Notes: generated by a model not told the origin, from the sequence alone. Counted from the first letter of the stretch, positions 6,951 to 15,943 are shown. The stretch: DNA of 64,000 nucleotides from Anaerolineales bacterium (GCA_019454165.1 CP075367.1:441971-505970), one strand, 5' to 3'. A program made the numbers and translations.

Positions 6951-9278
6951 TTAACCAGGCGTGGCAGCCCCGGCCTTGCGGTTCTGCTTCTTGAGGCCTT
7001 CCGCCAGCAAGTAACTGCCGATGACGATACCGGCGGCCAGCACTTGCAAAGCAAGGCCCTCCCAGGTGGCATACAGGCCAAACCACATCCCGGTCCAATA
7101 CGGCAGGGTGATGCCCATGGTGTGGGCCGGCAGCCAGCCCAGCAGTTGGAGTACATAGGTGGTCTTGCCGACCATGACCAGCAGCACCGCCCCGATCATG
7201 ATGCCGGTCACGATGAGCATCTTCTTGTGCGGCAGCCGGCTTTGGAAGCGGAAGGTCAGGAAGCCGATGATACACGTCAGCAGCAGGCCGATCACCACTC
7301 CGCCCAGCACGACCGCGCTGCCGCCATCCAGCACCAGGGCCTGCAGGAACAGCACGGTCTCGAAGCCTTCACGGTAGACGCTGGTGAAACCGAGCGAGAT
7401 GAGGCCCAGCCAGACGCCCGTCTCGCCGGAGAGCAGGCGGCGCTTGCGGCCGTGGAAGGCGGCCAGCCAGTTATCCCAGTAGCTTTTATGGAAGAACCAG
7501 TTGGTGATGAGCAGCAGCACCACGATGGCGATCAGCGAGACGATCGCCTCCAGCGTTTCGCCGTAGCGGGCCAGCGAGAGCAGCACGCTGCGCGCCAGAC
7601 TCCAGGTCAGCACAGTGGCCAGCAGGGCCAGCCCGGTGCCCACCCACAACGGCTTGCGATACTGCTGGTTCTGCAGCTTGAGGCTGCCCATCAGCGAGGC
7701 CAGGATGAGCACCGCCTCCAACCCTTCGCGGAAGACGATGACAGCCGCGTTGGTGGCGATGGCGCCCGGGGCGCTCTGCACCGAGAGCAGCTTCTGCACT
7801 TGCTGCAGCTCGCTGTTGAGCGCCACGCGCACGCTGCGGATCTCTTGCAGCGGCGCCTGGCGGGCGATCAGGCTGCTGAGCCCGTGAGGATGGTTGGCGT
7901 CGCCGTTCCAGAACAGAGCCTCGACCCGCAGCTTGAGCTGCGGGTCCAGTGAGGTGAGGCGCGCTTCGGGGCCGCTTTCCATTACGGCATACGCTTCCAG
8001 CCGGGCCGATTCCGCCATGGCGTAATCGGCGGCGCGCACGGCGTTCTCCATCTGGTCAAGCATCGAGGTAATGACGTCAAAATCGCCCGCCACGCTCTGC
8101 TGCTTCCATTCCTCTGGCATCAACGTGTCCAGGGTGGACATGATCTCTTCGGCTTGCTGATTGAGCAGGCGCGGCTCGGCGACCGCGCCGCCGGTGTTGG
8201 CGGCCAGCAGGTGGCCGCCCATGCTGTCGAGCAGCGCAGCGGTGTTGGCGGTGGCGGCGGAGTCCGTATCTGCCAGCACGTCTTGCAGATCGGCAAAGGC
8301 GGCCTGGGCCGCCTCATGGAAGGTGACGGCTTCCTGGATCTCGAACTGCAGCGTCACCTGGCCGTTGCTGACGCCGCGGCCGTACTCCAGCGGCACCAGA
8401 TAGATGTAGCGCAGCAGTTGCCCGGCGCGGCGGGCCTGCTCCTCCGGGCTCAGGGGCGCGGCGCGGAAATTCTCCAGCGCGGCGTGCACTTCAGCGGTGG
8501 CGGTTGCCAGGTTACCGGCGCCCAGGGCGGCTTGCTGCAGGTCCGCGAAAGCGGCTTGCGCCGTAGCCAGCGCGGCTTCGCCGCGCTGCTCGGCGTATGC
8601 CGGGGCCAGGATGGCGAAGTAGCCCTGGGCCAGTCCGGCCAGCTCCGCCCGCCGCACGGCAAAGTTGCTGGCATCTGCTTGCGCCAGCTCGCGCAGCGCT
8701 TCGTTGAGGCGCGCCTGGTACGTGTCGTACAGATCCGCGCGCAGGAACTGCTCTGCGGTCTCGCTATCCACTTCGCCGTTGGCCAGGCCCAGCAGGGCGA
8801 CGGTGGCGTCGCCATTGGGCCGGCTGAAGCGGTTGGCGGTGCGGAACTCGCGCACCGGCAGCCAGGTCTGGGCGCTGGCCGCATCGCCAGCGCGCACGGC
8901 TTGCTCTACGCGGCTGTAGCTGGCGGCCAGGACCGCGGTCCAAGCCTGCGCACGCGCCGCGGAAAAGGCGGCCGGGTCATTTGCATCCAGCGCGGCTTGC
9001 ATGGCCGCGAATGCGGCCTGCAAGCGCTGGCTGGCGGCCGGGTCGGCCGCAGCCAGCTGCTGTCCAAACTCGCCGGCCAGGATGGCTTGCGCTTTTTCCA
9101 GTTCGGCTGGGGCGCCGTCTTCGCCGGCCAGCAGGTGGCGCTGGGCGGTGAACAGGGCGCTGCGCAGCGCCTCGGCCTGGGCGGCCGGGTGCTCGCCCCC
9201 GGCGCGGGCAGGGCTCGCCGTGCTTAGCACGGCGAGCCCTGTGATCACAAGCGCAAACAGCAGCTTGTTGAGTTTCAA
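6951..9278 (-). CDS. FTR1-family iron permease with large extracytoplasmic domain
   Basis: 775 residues. A signal peptide ending near SPARA leads into about 470 Ala-rich helical residues, then a seven-helix FTR1 permease domain. The two iron-binding motifs are visible: REGLE near residue 517 and REGFE near residue 636. FTR1/EfeU proteins move ferric or ferrous iron across the cytoplasmic membrane; the long N-terminal domain resembles those of bacterial FTR1 proteins with a periplasmic helical domain. The start is TTG at 9278, 7 bases after the efeO stop, with no strong ribosome site, so expression may depend on coupling to efeO. No EfeB peroxidase is present. Confidence 0.88.
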   Translation of the reverse strand: MKLNKLLFALVITGLAVLSTASPARAGGEHPAAQAEALRSALFTAQRHLLAGEDGAPAELEKAQAILAGEFGQQLAAADPAASQRLQAAFAAMQAALDANDPAAFSAARAQAWTAVLAASYSRVEQAVRAGDAASAQTWLPVREFRTANRFSRPNGDATVALLGLANGEVDSETAEQFLRADLYDTYQARLNEALRELAQADASNFAVRRAELAGLAQGYFAILAPAYAEQRGEAALATAQAAFADLQQAALGAGNLATATAEVHAALENFRAAPLSPEEQARRAGQLLRYIYLVPLEYGRGVSNGQVTLQFEIQEAVTFHEAAQAAFADLQDVLADTDSAATANTAALLDSMGGHLLAANTGGAVAEPRLLNQQAEEIMSTLDTLMPEEWKQQSVAGDFDVITSMLDQMENAVRAADYAMAESARLEAYAVMESGPEARLTSLDPQLKLRVEALFWNGDANHPHGLSSLIARQAPLQEIRSVRVALNSELQQVQKLLSVQSAPGAIATNAAVIVFREGLEAVLILASLMGSLKLQNQQYRKPLWVGTGLALLATVLTWSLARSVLLSLARYGETLEAIVSLIAIVVLLLITNWFFHKSYWDNWLAAFHGRKRRLLSGETGVWLGLISLGFTSVYREGFETVLFLQALVLDGGSAVVLGGVVIGLLLTCIIGFLTFRFQSRLPHKKMLIVTGIMIGAVLLVMVGKTTYVLQLLGWLPAHTMGITLPYWTGMWFGLYATWEGLALQVLAAGIVIGSYLLAEGLKKQNRKAGAATPG

Positions 9279-9285
9279 ACCGATC

Positions 9286-10350
9286 TTACTCGGCGATCTC
9301 TACGTTCAGGGCAGCAGCCACCTGGGCCACTTGCCCGGCCACCGCAGTGGCACGGTCCTGGGCTTCCTGGCCCAGCACGTCCGCCTCTTCCGCGGTGAAG
9401 ACCTTGCCAGCCTGCTCATCGGCGTACACGCCGGCGACAAACGCCTTCAGGTCAGCCAGGCCCTGCTCGATCTGCTCGGCCTGGGCGGCATCGTAGGCGG
9501 TTACCTGCGGCTTGATCTCGGTGTAGACCACCTGCAGACTGGTCAGGATGTCCTGAATGTCAGCCAGGCGGGAGATGACCACGAAGTCACGCTGGGTGGA
9601 GGCGTCGCCGGCCACGAAGCGGGAATTCTTCCAGGATTCGAAGTATTCGCTCATCGTGGGCACCATCACCACAAGGGCGGTGTAAGCATCCGATTCGGTC
9701 GGGCTCCAGGCGGCGGTGGCGTCCTTGAGCTCCACAATGTAGCTGTGGGTCAGGTCGGCCGCGCCTTTGAGCACGTTGGCGTCCGGCAGCAGGTCAGAGA
9801 AGCTGTCGCCGTTGCCGTCCACATCCGCGGCCACGCCGCTGCTGTACTCGGGGTAGGTGCCCCACAGGGTGCTTTCCAGCACGCCAAAGAGGTTGCCCGG
9901 CTGCGGCAGCACACGGCCATCCGGCAGTTCGATGTCAAAGGGCACCGCGCCTTCCGGATCTTCCTCGGCGGAGGCGCCGGCATCCAGGATGACGTCATAG
10001 TCAGCCAGGGTGGGCACGCCGGCTACGATGCCTTCGGTCTGCTCGTACAGCGGGCTGACCTCCAGCCAGGCGGCACGCGCATCCTGAATGGCCTGCGAGG
10101 CTTCGGCCGAGTGATCGGCCCACAAGGCTTCGTAGTCGAAGCCGGCGGCCTCGGCCAGGGCGTAGTACTCGTCAGACGCGGCCACCAGATCCTGGCTGGC
10201 GCCTTCGAGCTCCGCCACCTTGGCGGTGAGGTAATCCTTGATGCCGCTCAGGTCACTGCCGCCCGTGGCAGCGGTGGCCGGCGCGGCGGCAGGCTGGCAA
10301 GCCGTCAGCAAGACAGCCAGTGCAGCCAAAACAAATACGACTCTCTTCAT
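9286..10350 (-). CDS. efeO: EfeO-like (imelysin/M75 family) iron-uptake lipoprotein
   Basis: 354 residues. Lipoprotein signal with lipobox LLTAC (Cys near residue 18), then an Ala/Thr linker and a helical EfeO/imelysin domain. Features such as DYDVILDAGA, NLFGVLEST and a C-terminal four-helix region fit the EfeM/EfeO family, which binds ferrous or ferric iron at the cell surface and delivers it to the FTR1 permease. The GxHxxE motif of classical imelysins is not evident. First gene of a two-gene operon with FTR1; ribosome site AAGGAG is 5 bases before ATG. A GCAA-loop hairpin (CTTTGT/ACAAAG) precedes it. Confidence 0.82.
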   Translation of the reverse strand: MKRVVFVLAALAVLLTACQPAAAPATAATGGSDLSGIKDYLTAKVAELEGASQDLVAASDEYYALAEAAGFDYEALWADHSAEASQAIQDARAAWLEVSPLYEQTEGIVAGVPTLADYDVILDAGASAEEDPEGAVPFDIELPDGRVLPQPGNLFGVLESTLWGTYPEYSSGVAADVDGNGDSFSDLLPDANVLKGAADLTHSYIVELKDATAAWSPTESDAYTALVVMVPTMSEYFESWKNSRFVAGDASTQRDFVVISRLADIQDILTSLQVVYTEIKPQVTAYDAAQAEQIEQGLADLKAFVAGVYADEQAGKVFTAEEADVLGQEAQDRATAVAGQVAQVAAALNVEIAE

Positions 10351-10481
10351 GAAAGTCTCCTTCTCTCCTTTGTTTGCACAAAGGGCAAGTGATTTTTTTG
10401 CAGGGGGATTGGCGTTGGCCGCGGAAACCGCGGTGCGTCAAGGCGCACCTACACGACTGACTATAGTGATGTGCTGCCGTA

Positions 10482-10516
10482 GAATCTAGACACCACGCTC
10501 AATATGCATATCGCCT
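10482..10516 (-). promoter_or_regulatory. Conserved 35-bp element, copy upstream of efeO
   Basis: Second copy of AGGCGA-N8-TTGAGC-N5-GTCTAGATTC on the - strand, about 130 bases before the efeO start. Same block order and spacing as the copy at 6904-6938. Confidence 0.55.
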
Positions 10517-10898
10517 TCAGTGATGGGCGAGAACACCTATGTTTAAACTATTTGCTGATCCACTACATAGCGAAGAATTTGCTTTTTTCACTGCATCATG
10601 AACAAAAGAAGCAATTTTTTGGTGATTCATACTTTGATAAGAGCGAGACGAATCAGAAAGAGGCTTTGTGCAGAAAAAACTTTAAGGTATTTGAAATGAA
10701 GCACGCGCGTAGAGCTTCTTCTGCCTGATTCACACCATGCCTTGGGGCGCGGTAGCCTATACCCCCATGTGTGGGTGCGCTGTTCAAACTTCAGAATGGT
10801 GGCAAGGGATAGAAACGCGCAAGAAATTTTAAAAAGCTCGCTCTCTTAAAGAATGTGATTCTTTTAGGTTTTTGTAGGCGATTCAACGGCAAAAATCC

Positions 10899-10926
10899 TT
10901 GACCGCAATGAGGCTTTTGTTACAAT
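10899..10926 (+). promoter_or_regulatory. dnaA promoter
   Basis: TTGACC (10899-10904), 16-base spacer, TACAAT (10921-10926). It would give a leader of about 140 bases, unusual in this window where many genes are leaderless. Confidence 0.6.
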
Positions 10927-10997
10927 GCCGCCCCTCAGCGCATTGCACAACACGCGCGGGACAGCAATCTTTACCATATAGCTGAACATCCCCACCC

Positions 10998-11029
10998 AGA
11001 AGCTCTGGATGTGAATTTGCAGAGCTTCT
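10998..11029 (+). promoter_or_regulatory. Hairpin in the dnaA leader
   Basis: Perfect 10-bp stem AGAAGCTCTG (10998-11007) / CAGAGCTTCT (11020-11029) with a 12-base loop. No T run follows, so it is more likely a leader structure than a terminator. Confidence 0.5.
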
Positions 11030-11071
11030 CTTCGTCTACATTGTGTGACGAGCTGAGAGAGAGGAGAGCCG

Positions 11072-12481
11072 TTGAACGCAAGCCACGCCTGGCAAGCTGC
11101 CTTAGGGCAGTTGCAAGTTGAAATGCCGAAGAGCACCTTTGACACCTGGGTGCGCGAAGCAGAATTCGTGGCGTACGAAGACGGCTCTTTTGTTGTGGGC
11201 GTGAACAACGCCTACGCGCGTGACTGGCTGGAAAGCCGCCTCAAGAGCACGGTCACCCGCATGCTGACCGGCATCATGAACCGCAGTGTGGAAGTGCGCT
11301 TCGTGGTGTGGACCAAGGAGCAAGCCGCGCCAGCCCAGCCCACGATGCGCGAAGCCCTGAACGAAGCCGCACCTGCCAGCCGCGTGCAGGCCGAGGCGCC
11401 GAACGTTGAGGCGTACACCGCCAACGAGCCGGAGCCGCTGGCAGAGCCGCAGTTCGGCATCAACTCCCGCTATACCTTTGAAAACTTTGTGGTCGGCTCC
11501 GGCAACCGGCTGGCGCACGCCGCCTCCATGTCGGTGGCCGAGAACCCGGGCAAATCCTACAACCCGCTATTCTTGTACGGCCGCGTAGGCCTGGGCAAGA
11601 CCCACCTGCTGCGCGCCATCGGCTATGCCGCCCAGCAGCGCGGCCTGCGGGTGCTGTACGTCTCCTCCGAGGAGTTCACCAACGATCTCATCAGCGCCAT
11701 CCGCAGCCAGACCACCCCGGCCTTCCGCGACAAGTACCGATCGGCGGATGTCTTGCTGATCGATGACATCCAGTTCATTGCCGGCAAAGAATCCACGCAG
11801 GAAGAGTTCTTTCACACCTTCAACACCCTGCATGGCCAGAACAAGCAGATCGTGGTCACCTCTGACCGCTCGCCCAAGGGTTTCCTGACCCTGGAGGAGC
11901 GCCTGCGCTCGCGCTTCGAGTGGGGCCTGCTGGCGGATATCCAGCCGCCTGACTATGAGACCCGCCTGGCCATCCTGCGCAGCAATGCCGAGAAACTGGG
12001 CCGCCCGGTGCCGGCTGAGGTGCTGGAAGTGATCGCCGAGCGCATGCAGTCCAACATCCGCGAGCTGGAAGGCGCCCTGAACCGCATTGTGGCCTATGCC
12101 TTCCTGCGGGATGTGCCCCTCACGGCTGACCTGGTGGATGGCGCCCTGGCGGACATGCTGCCCGAGCCGCAAAGCCTCTCACCTGAAAATATTGTGGAAG
12201 CCGTGGCCAAGACCTTCAACCAGCCGGTCGATAAGCTGCTCTCGCGTGATCGCTCGGCCCCAGTGGCGCTGGCCCGCCAGGTGGCGATGTACCTGTTGCG
12301 CGAGGAGGCACGCCTCTCCCTGCCCATGATCGGCGAGGTGCTGGGCGGCCGCGACCATACCACTGTGATGCACGGCTACGAAAAGATCAGTGACCTGATC
12401 GAGACCGATGAGCGTTTGCGCCGCCAGGTCAGCGACCTGCGCGACCAGCTCTACGGCGAACGTACCACTGTGCGGGCCTGA
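11072..12481 (+). CDS. dnaA: Chromosomal replication initiator DnaA
   Basis: 469 residues, full length. Domain I (helical, residues 1-80), a variable linker, the AAA+ domain with Walker A GRVGLGKTH and Walker B LLIDDIQF, and the DNA-binding domain IV with the DnaA signature GGRDHTTVMHG near the C-terminus. It opens the replication origin and regulates its own transcription in most bacteria. The start is TTG with GAGGAG 6 bases upstream. Neither dnaN nor other usual origin-linked genes follow; the next gene is a convergent kinase, so dnaA is isolated here. Confidence 0.97.
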   Translation: MNASHAWQAALGQLQVEMPKSTFDTWVREAEFVAYEDGSFVVGVNNAYARDWLESRLKSTVTRMLTGIMNRSVEVRFVVWTKEQAAPAQPTMREALNEAAPASRVQAEAPNVEAYTANEPEPLAEPQFGINSRYTFENFVVGSGNRLAHAASMSVAENPGKSYNPLFLYGRVGLGKTHLLRAIGYAAQQRGLRVLYVSSEEFTNDLISAIRSQTTPAFRDKYRSADVLLIDDIQFIAGKESTQEEFFHTFNTLHGQNKQIVVTSDRSPKGFLTLEERLRSRFEWGLLADIQPPDYETRLAILRSNAEKLGRPVPAEVLEVIAERMQSNIRELEGALNRIVAYAFLRDVPLTADLVDGALADMLPEPQSLSPENIVEAVAKTFNQPVDKLLSRDRSAPVALARQVAMYLLREEARLSLPMIGEVLGGRDHTTVMHGYEKISDLIETDERLRRQVSDLRDQLYGERTTVRA

Positions 12482-12495
12482 GCCCTATTCAAAAG

Positions 12496-12524
12496 AAAAA
12501 CGCCGCTGTAAGCGGCGTTTTTTT
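12496..12524. terminator. Bidirectional terminator between dnaA and the PfkB kinase
   Basis: ACGCCGCT (12500-12507) / AGCGGCGT (12511-12518), with an A run on the left and a T7 run on the right, serving both converging genes. Confidence 0.9.
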
Positions 12525-12526
12525 GT

Positions 12527-13504
12527 TTAAGCGCTGGGCAGGTGGCTTGCCGGATCAGCGCCGTTGTGCTCTAGCACAACGGCGATCTGTTGCAGGCTGG
12601 GCATGTTGTGCCCGGTGCCGATGTTCTGTACCTTGGCCGCGCCGGTGGCGTTGCCAAGCACGGCCAGCTTCTCAAGCGGCAGCCCGCGCAGCACACCGTA
12701 GATCATGGCGCCCGCCACGCTGTCGCCGGCGCCGGTGGCGTCTTTGGCTTCCACATCCAGGCCGGGGGCCTGGATGCGCTCGTCGCCGCGGGCGGCCAGC
12801 AAGCCTTGCTCGCCGCGTTTGAGCAAGATCAGCTCTGCGCCGATCTGTTGCAGCGCCTTCACCACCGCCTCGTCATCATCCAGCCCGGTCAGGCGCAGCG
12901 CTTCGCGGCGGTTCATTAGCACCACGTTGCTCATGGCGATCGCTTGCAGATGCCAGTTGTTATCAATATCCGGGTTGCCCGGGCCGGGGTCGAAGAAGGT
13001 GGTCACGCCCGCGGCGCGGGCGGCTTCGAAGCCGGCCAGCGCCAGGGCGGGGCTCTCCGGGTATTCAGCCCAGCCATCCACAAAGAACGCGTTGCCGCTC
13101 TGGATGGCGCTGTGCCATTGCGGCAGCAGGCTGCGCTGCTGCAATGAGCCCGGGTACCCGAGGTAACCGGGCTCGCTGTCCTCGTCTACGATCACGCCGG
13201 CTACCGGGGTGTGCGCCTCGGCGCTGACCAGGAAGTGCTCGACATTCACACCCTCGCGGCGCAAACCCTCGCGCACCACCAGGCCGAAGCCATCATCGCC
13301 GACTTCGCCCAGCGCGCCGACCTGCACGCCGAAGCGCGCCGCCATGATGGCTACGTTGCAGGCGCCGCCCGGGCCGACCTCCATGTAGGAGAGGCGGTGA
13401 ATATCACGCGCCTGCACGGGGAATTTTTGCAGACGCATACCAATGTCTGCGATCAGGTCACCCAGAATGTTCAGCTTCACTTGCTTTTCTTCTTCTTTCG
13501 CCAT
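12527..13504 (-). CDS. PfkB-family (ribokinase-like) kinase
   Basis: 325 residues. Substrate-side motif GPGGACNVA near residue 44 and the catalytic/anion-hole motif DATGAGDS near residue 258 define the PfkB family, which phosphorylates sugars or nucleosides using ATP. It overlaps the upstream ECF ATPase gene and ends a same-strand run of ECF genes, so its substrate is probably what that transporter brings in (a sugar, nucleoside or similar). An alternative GTG start at 13480 overlaps the ATPase stop as GTGA and would begin with KLNILGDL, closer to typical family N-termini. Confidence 0.88.
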   Translation of the reverse strand: MAKEEEKQVKLNILGDLIADIGMRLQKFPVQARDIHRLSYMEVGPGGACNVAIMAARFGVQVGALGEVGDDGFGLVVREGLRREGVNVEHFLVSAEAHTPVAGVIVDEDSEPGYLGYPGSLQQRSLLPQWHSAIQSGNAFFVDGWAEYPESPALALAGFEAARAAGVTTFFDPGPGNPDIDNNWHLQAIAMSNVVLMNRREALRLTGLDDDEAVVKALQQIGAELILLKRGEQGLLAARGDERIQAPGLDVEAKDATGAGDSVAGAMIYGVLRGLPLEKLAVLGNATGAAKVQNIGTGHNMPSLQQIAVVLEHNGADPASHLPSA

Positions 13505-14298
13505 TGTTTGTATTCGTCCACGAAATCATCCACCGTCAGCGGTGTGCCCGGCATCTTCAAAGCCTGCGCCAGGCGCACCAGTTGCGGCGGAGCGACCTCG
13601 GCTTCATCCAGTTTTTTGGTTTGGCCCATCACATCTTCGGTCGTGCCTTCGACATGGATCTTGCCATTCAACATCACCAGCATACGTTGGGCATGTTCAG
13701 CGCAGAAATCCATATCGTGCGAGATCATTATCAGCGTGCGGCCCATTCTGTGCAAATCGGTCAGGATGCGGCTGATTGCGCCGCGGCCCACCTCGTCTTG
13801 CCCGATCGTCGGCTCGTCCAGCACCAGGATAGGCGTATCCATCGCAATCGTCGCGGCCAGCGCCAGCAGCTTGCGCTGCGGTTGCGGCAGGTCGTACGGG
13901 TGCGCCTCGGCCATGTCGTGCAAGCCGACCAGCTTGAGGGCGCGCGCCACGCGGCGCTTCACCTCGGCTTCGCTGGCGCCCAGGTTGCGCGGCCCGTAGC
14001 CGACTTCGCGGGCCAGCGTGCGCTCGAACAGCTGGTCATCCGGGTTCTGGAACAGGAAGCCGACCCGGCGCGCCAGGGCGGCCGTGGTGTGCTCGGCGCT
14101 GTCCCAATCGCCGATATACACCTTGCCCTGGCTGGGGCGCAGCAAGCCGTTGAACAGCTTGACCAGCGTGGTCTTGCCGGCGCCGTTCTCACCCAGGATG
14201 GCAAGCAACTGGCCGGATGGGATGGCCAGGTCAATGCCATCCAGCGCCAGGACGCCAGACGGGTAGCGGAACGAGACGCCCTCTACGCGCAGGTTCAT
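13477..14298 (-). CDS. ECF transporter ATPase, second subunit (degenerate signature)
   Basis: 273 residues. Walker A GENGAGKT and Walker B ILVLDEPT are intact, with the ECF-style Q-loop FQNPDDQL. The ABC signature, normally LSGGQ, reads LPQPQ before RKLLALA, so this half probably forms a weak composite site. The ATG at 14298 overlaps the stop of the preceding ATPase gene by 4 bases; the open frame extends further upstream but only as a shadow. The C-terminus is lysine-rich. Confidence 0.88.
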   Translation of the reverse strand: MNLRVEGVSFRYPSGVLALDGIDLAIPSGQLLAILGENGAGKTTLVKLFNGLLRPSQGKVYIGDWDSAEHTTAALARRVGFLFQNPDDQLFERTLAREVGYGPRNLGASEAEVKRRVARALKLVGLHDMAEAHPYDLPQPQRKLLALAATIAMDTPILVLDEPTIGQDEVGRGAISRILTDLHRMGRTLIMISHDMDFCAEHAQRMLVMLNGKIHVEGTTEDVMGQTKKLDEAEVAPPQLVRLAQALKMPGTPLTVDDFVDEYKQWRKKKKSK

Positions 14299-15113
14299 TT
14301 GAGCGCCTTCTTGGCCTGCTCCAGCGTCACCGGCAGCTGCTTCGTGCGCAGCAGGCGGGCGGCGGCCTCGCTGTATTGCGTGCGGCCCACGCCCAGGCGC
14401 AGCATCTGCTCCGAGCTCAGCACGGCTTGCGGGCTGCCCTCGGCGCGCAATTTGCCGCCGCCGAGGGCGATCACGCGGTCGCAGAAGGTGGCCAGCCACT
14501 CCAGCTTGTGCTCGGCCAGGATCACGGTGATCTTGCGGGTGCTGACCAGCTTGTTGAGCGCGGTGAACATATCCCGCGTGCCGTCAGGGTCGAGCTGCGA
14601 GGTGGGCTCATCCAGCACCAGCACGCGCGGCTGCATGGCCAGTATGGAAGCGATGGCGATGCGCTGCTGCTGCCCGCCGGAGACGGAGAAGGGTGAACGC
14701 TCGGCCAGGTCTTGAATATTGACCAGTTCCAGCGCTTCGTCTATGCGGGCGCGCATCTCGCTTTGGGGTAAGCCGAGGTTCTCCAGCCCGAAGGCGATTT
14801 CCTCGCGCACCGTGAAGCGTGCCCCACTGATCTGGTTGAAGGGATTTTGGAACACCAGCCCCACCTGGCCGGCCAGTTGGCCCAGATCGAGCGATGCCAT
14901 GTCCTGCCCGTTGAAGGTGTGCTGGCCCTCGGTCTCGCCGTTGTAGAAGTGTGGCACAAAGCCGCTGAGCGCATAGCACAGCGTGCTCTTGCCGGCGCCG
15001 TTGGCGCCGACAATGCCGATGAACTCGCCCTCCGCGATGCTCAACGAGACGCGGTCGAGGGCGGGCTGCTCGGTGCCCGGATACCAGTAGCTGAACTTCT
15101 TGAGCTCGATCAT
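14295..15113 (-). CDS. ECF transporter ATPase, first subunit
   Basis: 272 residues. Walker A GANGAGKS, Q-loop FQNPFNQI, signature VSGGQQQR and Walker B VLVLDEPT are all canonical. It pairs with the next ATPase, whose signature is degenerate. The start at 15113 overlaps the ecfT stop as ATGA; the longer open frame upstream is the antisense of ecfT. Confidence 0.9.
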   Translation of the reverse strand: MIELKKFSYWYPGTEQPALDRVSLSIAEGEFIGIVGANGAGKSTLCYALSGFVPHFYNGETEGQHTFNGQDMASLDLGQLAGQVGLVFQNPFNQISGARFTVREEIAFGLENLGLPQSEMRARIDEALELVNIQDLAERSPFSVSGGQQQRIAIASILAMQPRVLVLDEPTSQLDPDGTRDMFTALNKLVSTRKITVILAEHKLEWLATFCDRVIALGGGKLRAEGSPQAVLSSEQMLRLGVGRTQYSEAAARLLRTKQLPVTLEQAKKALK

Positions 15114-15889
15114 TGCAGGGCGCTCCACAGCCGCCACAGCAGCAGGGCCGCGGCTGCCAGCGCCAGCAGCCAGCGCACGGCGCGTTGCAATAGACTGTCG
15201 GCCAGCGTGTTCAGGCTGGTCTTGCGGGCCGGGCTGCTGAAGGCGCGGGCTTCCAGCGCCATGGCGCGCTCGCTCACATCCATAACGCTGCCCAGGATCA
15301 GCGGCCCGACCATGGGCAGCAGCAGCCGGGCGCGGTTGAGCAAGCCGCTCTGCAGCTCCAGCCCGCGAGCTTGTTGGGCGTCCATGATCACCTGAGCGCG
15401 GTCTTGAAAGCTGGGGAAGATCTGGATGGCGGTGAGCACCACGTAAGCGATGCGCGGCGGGAAACCGCGCTCCGTCAGGGCTTGCATCAGGTGCGGCTGG
15501 GGCGTGCTCTGCATCAGCAGGAGTGTGCCGCCCAGCGCCACCAGCAGGCGGGCGGCGAAGGTGAGGCCAGCCAGTAGCCCTTCTTGCGTGAAGGCGAAGC
15601 GGCCCAGTTTGAATAGCACGGTCTCGCCGCCGCTGAAGAAGCCCTGGATGATGGTGAGCGAGAGAACGAAAGGCCCCACGACCAGCAAGCAGGCCTTGAG
15701 GAACGCGCCCGTCAGGCGGCCCCATATCGCCAGCGGCAGCAGCAGGCCAACGAAGAGCGCCAGCAGCCAGGGCAGGCCCGGCAAGGCGGCCGCGCTGGCG
15801 AAGCACAGCGCCGTCAGCGCCACTTTGGTGAGCGGGTGCAACCAGTGCAGGCCGCTGGAGCGCTCAATGTAGATGCTGCCGCCACGCAT
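15110..15889 (-). CDS. ecfT: ECF transporter T component
   Basis: About 259 residues with multiple transmembrane segments and the coupling motifs of EcfT (TAIQIFPSFQDRAQ and ALEARAF). A TTG start at 15916 is possible but lies inside a terminator stem; the ATG at 15889 (MRGGSIYIE), preceded by AAGGTGG, is preferred. Overlaps the downstream ATPase by 4 bases. Confidence 0.87.
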   Translation of the reverse strand: MRGGSIYIERSSGLHWLHPLTKVALTALCFASAAALPGLPWLLALFVGLLLPLAIWGRLTGAFLKACLLVVGPFVLSLTIIQGFFSGGETVLFKLGRFAFTQEGLLAGLTFAARLLVALGGTLLLMQSTPQPHLMQALTERGFPPRIAYVVLTAIQIFPSFQDRAQVIMDAQQARGLELQSGLLNRARLLLPMVGPLILGSVMDVSERAMALEARAFSSPARKTSLNTLADSLLQRAVRWLLALAAAALLLWRLWSALQ

Positions 15890-15909
15890 GCGCCGATTAA
15901 ACCACCTTA

Positions 15910-15943
15910 AAAACAATAGCCCGCAAACGCGGGCTATTGTTTT
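15910..15943. terminator. Strong bidirectional hairpin between S component and ecfT
   Basis: A perfect 15-bp stem (15910-15924 with 15929-15943) and a 4-base loop, with A and T runs on its ends. It splits the second ECF operon after the S component, perhaps to make more S component than ATPase and T subunits. Confidence 0.85.

Larger units (their letters stand above)
10351..11071. other. 720-bp divergent intergenic region, efeO / dnaA
   Basis: No supported gene. The efeO side has hairpins GGTGCG/CGCACC (about 10431-10449) and CCGCGG-AAA-CCGCGG (about 10420-10434), and the shared 35-bp element. The middle (10540-10700) is AT-rich; an open frame at 10504-10728 has no family features and I do not support it. 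The dnaA side holds a promoter and a 10-bp leader hairpin. I find no cluster of DnaA boxes; the nearest match is TGATTCACA at about 10727. Confidence 0.6.

Noticed and set aside
10504..10728. 74-residue open frame between efeO and dnaA
   Set aside because: No family features, no ribosome site, AT-rich composition and overlap with the shared regulatory element region.
10357..11071. Replication origin upstream of dnaA
   Set aside because: The region is AT-richer than average, but I found no cluster of TTATNCACA boxes; only weak single matches. dnaN is not adjacent.
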